DNA from: an uncultured Treponema sp.
Lineage (GTDB): Bacteria; Spirochaetota; Spirochaetia; Treponematales; Treponemataceae
Length of the DNA: 6,002 nt
Direction of reading: 5' to 3'
Assembly: GCA_905373565.1 (NCBI GenBank)
Contig: CAJPTT010000160.1
Coordinates: 1 to 6,002 of the forward strand
Both the position numbers and the translations under genes were made by a program. Each line of letters opens with the position of its first letter. Within the stretch, counting starts at the first letter, position 1. Below, piece after piece: positions 5,676-6,002 of the stretch. A model generated the notes under the pieces. The model saw only the letters and a program-made list of their open reading frames with translations. It was not told where the DNA came from and did no database searches.

Positions 5676-6002
5676 AACATATCTATACGAAAATGCTGCC
5701 ATTTATGGCGGCGCTGATTGTTATTTCCTGCGGCAGCTGCTCAAGTAAAGACGAAATCAAGCCGCTTACCGAAGGAGGTTCTATGAAGTTGACAAGTACG
5801 GCTTTTGCCGACGGCGAAAAAATGCCCCAAGAATTTGCAAAACTCGGTGCGAATCATATTCCTCCGCTCGAAATCGACGGTGTACCGGAGGGTACAAAGA
5901 GTCTTGCGATTATCGTGCACGATCCGGATGCGCCGCTTCCCGGCGGATTTTATCATTGGACGCTGTGGAACATTCCGCCGCAAACAACGTCGATCGGAGA
6001 AG
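5672..6002 (+). CDS. PEBP/YbhB-family protein, probable lipoprotein (3' end cut by window edge)
   Basis: Phosphatidylethanolamine-binding-protein family member; the bacterial branch (YbhB type) has no firmly known function. From ATG 5672 the 110 visible residues start with a basic end (KHIYTK), a hydrophobic core (residues 9-18) and a lipobox-like VISC with C20 as the likely lipidated cysteine, followed by a serine- and charge-rich linker. The PEBP domain begins at M38 (MKLTSTAFADG), with GANHIPPLEI at 59-68, the family signature DPDAP at 84-88 and HW at 95-96. ATG 5672 has no ribosome binding site. M38 at 5783 has GGAGGT just upstream and matches the N-terminus of cytoplasmic YbhB proteins, so a second, cytoplasmic form is possible. 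The C-terminal part of the domain is outside the window. The ATG overlaps the stop of the preceding remnant (ATGA). Confidence 0.88.
   Translation, partial: MKHIYTKMLPFMAALIVISCGSCSSKDEIKPLTEGGSMKLTSTAFADGEKMPQEFAKLGANHIPPLEIDGVPEGTKSLAIIVHDPDAPLPGGFYHWTLWNIPPQTTSIGE
5774..5779 (+). promoter_or_regulatory. Internal ribosome binding site before Met38 of the PEBP gene
   Basis: GGAGGT ending 3 bases before ATG 5783, in frame with the longer reading. It is far stronger than anything before ATG 5672 and could start a form without the lipoprotein leader. The bases also encode EGG of the linker, so chance is possible. Confidence 0.5.

Noticed and set aside
5741..5983. Minus-strand 80-codon frame opposite the PEBP gene
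   Set aside because: The plus strand here encodes the DPDAP motif and PEBP domain, so the opposite frame is a shadow.

Overview
The window looks like a piece of a mid-GC spirochaete chromosome, most likely an oral-type Treponema. The evidence is indirect: the style of the proteins, a spirochaete-tolerant lipobox, and roughly half GC in the main genes. I could not test it against a database.

Layout, right to left on the minus strand. A TetR-family regulator (about 4435-5070) is followed after a gap of about 100 bases by a complete ABC exporter-type half-transporter (2547-4334). Next come a small antitoxin gene and a VapC-type PIN-domain toxin (2223-2450 and 1847-2233, overlapping by 11 bases), a GNAT acetyltransferase (1382-1813), and a second ABC half-transporter (1377 to beyond base 1). 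The second ABC gene is cut by the window edge just before its signature motif. Two different half-transporters behind one TetR regulator suggest a heterodimeric, TetR-controlled ABC system. Its two halves are separated here by the toxin-antitoxin pair and the acetyltransferase. The toxin-antitoxin pair is clearly more AT-rich than the genes around it, which suggests a later insertion.

The plus-strand side (5106-6002) is different. It holds an EamA/DMT-type permease gene that has lost its first membrane helix (5144-5503). Immediately after it is an open stretch with no start codon that reads like the C-terminal tail of an alpha/beta hydrolase (5502-5675). Last is the start of a PEBP/YbhB-family protein (from 5672, cut by the right edge). 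The first two look like the residue of a rearrangement.

Regulation. Between tetR and the permease remnant lies an exact tandem of two 13-bp palindromes, ATTAC-N3-GTAAT, placed around the predicted start point of a tetR promoter. This is a very good candidate autoregulatory TetR operator. The antitoxin gene has its own promoter with an inverted repeat across the -35. The PEBP gene has a promoter whose predicted start point coincides with its first ATG, and a second, family-typical start codon further in with a strong ribosome binding site.

The most interesting signals are the tandem operator, the apparent lack of a normal start codon for tetR, the toxin-antitoxin pair wedged into an ABC operon, the alanine-rich insertion inside the ATPase domain of the first ABC protein, and the possible two-form (lipoprotein and cytoplasmic) PEBP gene. 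I saw no CRISPR array, tRNA, rRNA, transposase or phage gene.
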